NCBI RefSeq assembly: GCF_003991355.1
Contig: NZ_RCSU01000016.1
Location: 1-64,000 of the forward strand
Reading direction: 5' to 3'
From: Pseudoflavitalea rhizosphaerae
Lineage (GTDB): Bacteria; Bacteroidota; Bacteroidia; Chitinophagales; Chitinophagaceae
DNA: 64,000 nt
The notes under the pieces were generated by a model, which was not told the origin of the DNA, made no database searches, and saw nothing but the letters and a program-made list of their open reading frames with translations. Positions 60,925-64,000 of the stretch are shown here, piece by piece. A program made the translations under genes and the position numbers. Each line of letters begins with the position of its first letter. The first letter of the stretch is position 1.

Positions 60925-63510
60925 CTATGCTGCCCGCATCGGTTGTTTTTTATCCGGCGCTATCAGGCTTACTATATATGCAGTGGTCACGCAAAGCAAT
61001 ACTGCTGCTGCAGGATACAGGAAGAAATTGATCACACCGGAATCCTGGATGAAATACAATGCTATCGCGCTTACTACAAAACCTGCCATTACTCCCCTGC
61101 TGTTGATCTTCGGAAAGAAAATACCAGCCAGGAACATCCCTGCCAGACAGCCGCCAAACAGCCCGATGATCTTCAGGTACTGGTCCCAGATACTGGTATT
61201 GTTCAGGAACACCATATAGATTGCGATCAGGCAGCCCAATGCACCCAACACAACTGTAATGTATCGGGCAAAAATGAACTGTTGCTTATCGGTGCTGGCT
61301 GGCTTGAAATGTTTATAGAAATCCGTAGTGACCACAGTGGCGATCGAGTTCATGCTGCTGCTGATGGTGCTCATCGTAGCCGCAAATAATCCGGCAATCA
61401 CCAATCCGGCAAGTCCTGTAGGCAGCTCCTGCGAAATGTACCAGGGGAATACATCGTCCACTCTTCCATTTGGATTCAATGATGCAGGATTATGTCTGAA
61501 ATATACCCAGAGCGCAGTGCCTACCATGAAGAAGATCAGTGATGCCGGGATCACCAGCACAGCATTGGTGTAGATCGATTTCCTTGCTTCCTTTTCCGAT
61601 GAGGTAGTGAGATAGCGCTGCACTACCACCTGGTCTGAAGAATAAGTGACCAGTTGCGTGAGGAAACCGCCTACCAGCACCACCCAAAGTACAGGTTGCG
61701 TAATATCGGATTCCAGGATCGCCATGCGGAATTTGTTTTCGGAAGCGGCTTCGCTGAAGAGCTGTCCGAATCCACCATCGAGAGAATTGGCAATGAAGAC
61801 AAGGCAGCAGAAGGCTCCGCCCAGCAATACGCCCACCTGCATCACTTCGGTCCAGACCACGGCTTCAATACCACCGGCCACACTGTAAGCAGTAGTGATG
61901 AGGCTCACGCCAATGATACAGGCGAAAATATTGATGCCCGTTACAGCACTCAAAACCAGCGCAGGCAGATAGATCACGATGCCGAGCCTGCTGATCTGGA
62001 AGATCACGAAAGTGAGACTACCGGTGATCTTCACTGCCGGACTGAAACGAACCTGCAGGTACTCGTAAACACTGGTAAGTTTCAGTTTTCTGAAATAGGG
62101 TAAATAGAAATATACAACGATGGGCGCTACTGCAACGATCATCAGGTTATTCAGCAGGTACACCCAATCGGTAGCGTACGCTTTTGCAGGGATGGCAATA
62201 AAGGTCAGCGCACTCAGTTTGGAACCGAAGATGCTGAGGCCGGCAGCCCACCAGGGGATCTTGCCTCCACCGAGAAAAAAATCGCTTGTATTGCTTTCCA
62301 TTTTTCTCGATACAAAAACACTAATTCCGATCACCAGCATAAAGTAGATGGCTACTACGCCCCAATCGATCCAACTGAATTTTCCGGGCGGATGAACAGG
62401 CGTTCCCATCAGTACTTTAGGAGTACGCACTGCCGGCCTCACTTCTCCGGATGGCAGAACCAGGCTGCCATTCCAGACCACCGCCGGAGTGGTCACGGGC
62501 GCCCAGGTACTGCTGTTCGGATCTGCTGCAGCAGTGGGTCTTTTTTCCGTTAATACGGTATCTGCCTGCGCCCATGTATTGGTGATGGTATTATAACTCC
62601 AAACAATATCCGAAAAACCGGGATGATTGTCTTTCAGTTCTGCATTCTTATCTGCGAGTTTTCCATGATCGCCACCGGCAATGAGCAGGTGTGATTGACC
62701 GGATGCAAAAGCAGGACTCGGCGCGGCTACAGCAGGTTCGGGCAGATCGGCCAGTTGCTGCCACCCTTTATCCGGACTGTATTTCCAGGCATCCTTCAGG
62801 TAGGTACGTTTTACCTGCTGATCAGCATCGTCCCTGTACAAATGTGCGCCGCTGAATACAAAGAGCTCATTGTTGAGCGTGCCGGTTACCGCGAGAATCC
62901 GGGATGGTCCGGGAAATTCTTTTTCGGTTATCCATTTCTGTTGATCCTTCTGTTCGCTTAGATCAAGGCTCCAGCAAACATTTGATGCTTCAGCGGATTG
63001 AGGGTTCTCAGTTCCCCCGAATACATAAGCTTTATTACCGATGAGCACACCACTGCCGTTGGCCAGCGGATGTGGCAAAGACGGAAGTTTTTCCGTTTCT
63101 ATTTTTCCATTAATGTATCTGACCAGGAAAGATTCCGCGTGATGCCCTGCGGCATCACTTCCGCCGATACAGACCATCGCATCCTTCCAGGTGAGCGATA
63201 CGCCATAACCAAGTGGCATCGGCAGTTTGCCGGCTTCTTTCCATTGTCCTCCGGGTTTGTCAAGCGCAAACACTTTATCGTACCAGACTTTTACAGAACC
63301 TGTCCAGGGAGCGCCTCCATCGGGAAAATTGGCGCCACCGGCTACCAGCAGTACATTATTGCTCACTCCGGCAAAGGCACCGGCAAATCCAAAACCGTCG
63401 GGTAAGGATGGAAGCAGTTTCCAATCCATATATGATGCGCCCTGTTCCTGCGCTTTAGTAGTTTTCATCAGCATTCCTAACATCAATACAATTACAAGAA
63501 ACTGTTTCAT
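60925..63510 (-). CDS. Fusion of cyclically permuted mutarotase (NanM-like kelch) and sodium:solute symporter
   Basis: An 861-aa protein. A signal peptide (about 1-20) leads into a kelch propeller (about 30-385) with GGANFPDGGAPWTGSVKVWY, KLPMPLGYGVSLTWKDAMVC and IGGSDAAGHHAES, the pattern of NanM/YjhT-type N-acetylneuraminate epimerases. From about 400 come 13-14 membrane helices with SSS-family motifs (GLSIFGSKLSALTFIAIPAK; GGIEAVVWTEVMQVGVLLGG). A periplasmic propeller feeding the symporter would epimerise a sugar acid such as sialic acid and import it. Similar fusions exist in Bacteroidota. A LamG gene lies 27 bp upstream on the same strand, so the cluster may handle host glycans. Confidence 0.87.
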   Translation of the reverse strand: MKQFLVIVLMLGMLMKTTKAQEQGASYMDWKLLPSLPDGFGFAGAFAGVSNNVLLVAGGANFPDGGAPWTGSVKVWYDKVFALDKPGGQWKEAGKLPMPLGYGVSLTWKDAMVCIGGSDAAGHHAESFLVRYINGKIETEKLPSLPHPLANGSGVLIGNKAYVFGGTENPQSAEASNVCWSLDLSEQKDQQKWITEKEFPGPSRILAVTGTLNNELFVFSGAHLYRDDADQQVKRTYLKDAWKYSPDKGWQQLADLPEPAVAAPSPAFASGQSHLLIAGGDHGKLADKNAELKDNHPGFSDIVWSYNTITNTWAQADTVLTEKRPTAAADPNSSTWAPVTTPAVVWNGSLVLPSGEVRPAVRTPKVLMGTPVHPPGKFSWIDWGVVAIYFMLVIGISVFVSRKMESNTSDFFLGGGKIPWWAAGLSIFGSKLSALTFIAIPAKAYATDWVYLLNNLMIVAVAPIVVYFYLPYFRKLKLTSVYEYLQVRFSPAVKITGSLTFVIFQISRLGIVIYLPALVLSAVTGINIFACIIGVSLITTAYSVAGGIEAVVWTEVMQVGVLLGGAFCCLVFIANSLDGGFGQLFSEAASENKFRMAILESDITQPVLWVVLVGGFLTQLVTYSSDQVVVQRYLTTSSEKEARKSIYTNAVLVIPASLIFFMVGTALWVYFRHNPASLNPNGRVDDVFPWYISQELPTGLAGLVIAGLFAATMSTISSSMNSIATVVTTDFYKHFKPASTDKQQFIFARYITVVLGALGCLIAIYMVFLNNTSIWDQYLKIIGLFGGCLAGMFLAGIFFPKINSRGVMAGFVVSAIALYFIQDSGVINFFLYPAAAVLLCVTTAYIVSLIAPDKKQPMRAA

Positions 63511-63537
63511 CCGCGTGAGGTTATTACCGGTCCGGGT

Positions 63538-64000
63538 TTATAAATTGAACAATGCCGATACTTCAGCATCCGTGAAAGCTCTTTTATATATGATCAGGTC
63601 ATCGATCATTCCAGTATAATAATTGCTCATGCTCGTCAATCCTTCCTGTGCGCCGATCTTGAACAATTGTCCTGCACCGGTAACTGTTTTCACTGCACTG
63701 GTGGTCATTTCTTTTACTTTCACTCCATCAATATACACTTTTGTAAGCAGCCCATCGCGTACACAAACGATATGGTGCCATACATCGTCGTTCACTTTTC
63801 CTTCAGTGGCCATACTAATAATGGCTGAGCCGGGATTTTCAGTATTGAAACGAAGGAACTGCGTAGTGGCATTGTCGTTCATCCGCAACCAGCTCTGGTT
63901 ATCGCCGGATCCATTCTTTCCACTCTCCTGCCAGATCATCATCCTGGCTGTTCCTCCTGATTTCATCCAGACACTGATGGAAAAATTATTGGCGCTGAGA
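63538..64000 (-). CDS. LamG (concanavalin-like) domain protein, 5' part outside the window
   Basis: At least 153 residues of the C terminus of a longer protein. LSANNFSISVWMKSGG, DDVWHHIVCVRDGLLTKVYI and DDLIIYKRAFTDAEVSALF are the strands of a LamG/concanavalin-like domain, a carbohydrate-binding or adhesive module. The gene starts beyond the right edge. It is 27 bp upstream of the mutarotase-SSS gene and could be a secreted glycosidase such as a sialidase (inference from context). Confidence 0.75.
   Translation of the reverse strand, partial: LSANNFSISVWMKSGGTARMMIWQESGKNGSGDNQSWLRMNDNATTQFLRFNTENPGSAIISMATEGKVNDDVWHHIVCVRDGLLTKVYIDGVKVKEMTTSAVKTVTGAGQLFKIGAQEGLTSMSNYYTGMIDDLIIYKRAFTDAEVSALFNL

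Noticed and set aside
1-64000. CRISPR array or rRNA operon
   Set aside because: No regularly spaced short repeats and no rRNA-like sequence were seen on reading the window.

Overview
The window looks like a Bacteroidota chromosome, most likely from the Chitinophagaceae (inference). The signs are an ECF sigma / FecR / TonB-receptor locus, an IntDOT-type tyrosine integrase, promoters of the TTG-N19-TAnnTTTG type, a TANFOR-like and giant RHS surface operon, and a DUF6934-type protein. It has two parts: a 21.7 kb integrated island (about 408-22,115), visibly more A+T-rich than the rest, and chromosomal DNA from 22,116 to 64,000.

The island sits in the 3' end of a tRNA-Ser(UGA) gene. An exact 22-bp repeat (408-429 and 22,094-22,115) marks its ends, the integrase lies beside the intact tRNA, and a GGTGCACCGAATTT arm-type repeat lies inside each end. 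The ancestral tRNA terminator is stranded at 372-394 and the island supplies a replacement at 22,042-22,077. A degenerate copy of the left-end sequence at 7,417-7,430 suggests two joined elements.

Island cargo looks like defence and conflict genes: a minus-strand row (unknown protein, split PIN-like nuclease, Nmad2-like protein, single-HKD PLD nuclease); hicAB coupled to a HEPN-like gene; a decayed HEPN gene; a HEPN-like / membrane pair; an ECF sigma factor preceded by a strong candidate structured RNA and followed by an unknown protein, a SymE-like protein and a truncated histidine kinase; a zeta-like kinase with a small partner; a two-gene set with a PD-(D/E)XK-like motif; a vestigial P-loop ATPase; and a three-gene row made of an 833-aa zinc-ribbon/PD-(D/E)XK protein, a 119-aa protein and a HEPN-type protein.

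From 22.2 to 33.7 kb come chromosomal genes: FecI-like sigma, FecR, TonB receptor and lipoprotein; a b-type cytochrome-like membrane protein back to back with a large-subunit catalase that has lost its catalytic N terminus; TerC, DedA and a zinc-ribbon protein.

From 33.8 to 58.3 kb, all on the minus strand, lies a surface/toxin region: a TANFOR-like protein, a 2,506-aa SpvB-like/PA14 protein, a 241-aa secreted protein and a 3,003-aa RHS protein with a ParB-like C-terminal tip, plus a candidate immunity gene. Downstream is an orphan RHS tip with a YwqJ-like deaminase toxin and its SUKH-3 immunity gene, then a multi-pass membrane protein and an outer-membrane barrel protein. The two giants recall the split TcB/TcC cocoon of Tc toxins.

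The right end holds a 54-aa Lys-rich protein, a DUF6934-like protein, a DUF1634-TauE pair, a mutarotase (NanM-like)-SSS transporter fusion and the 3' end of a LamG-domain gene.
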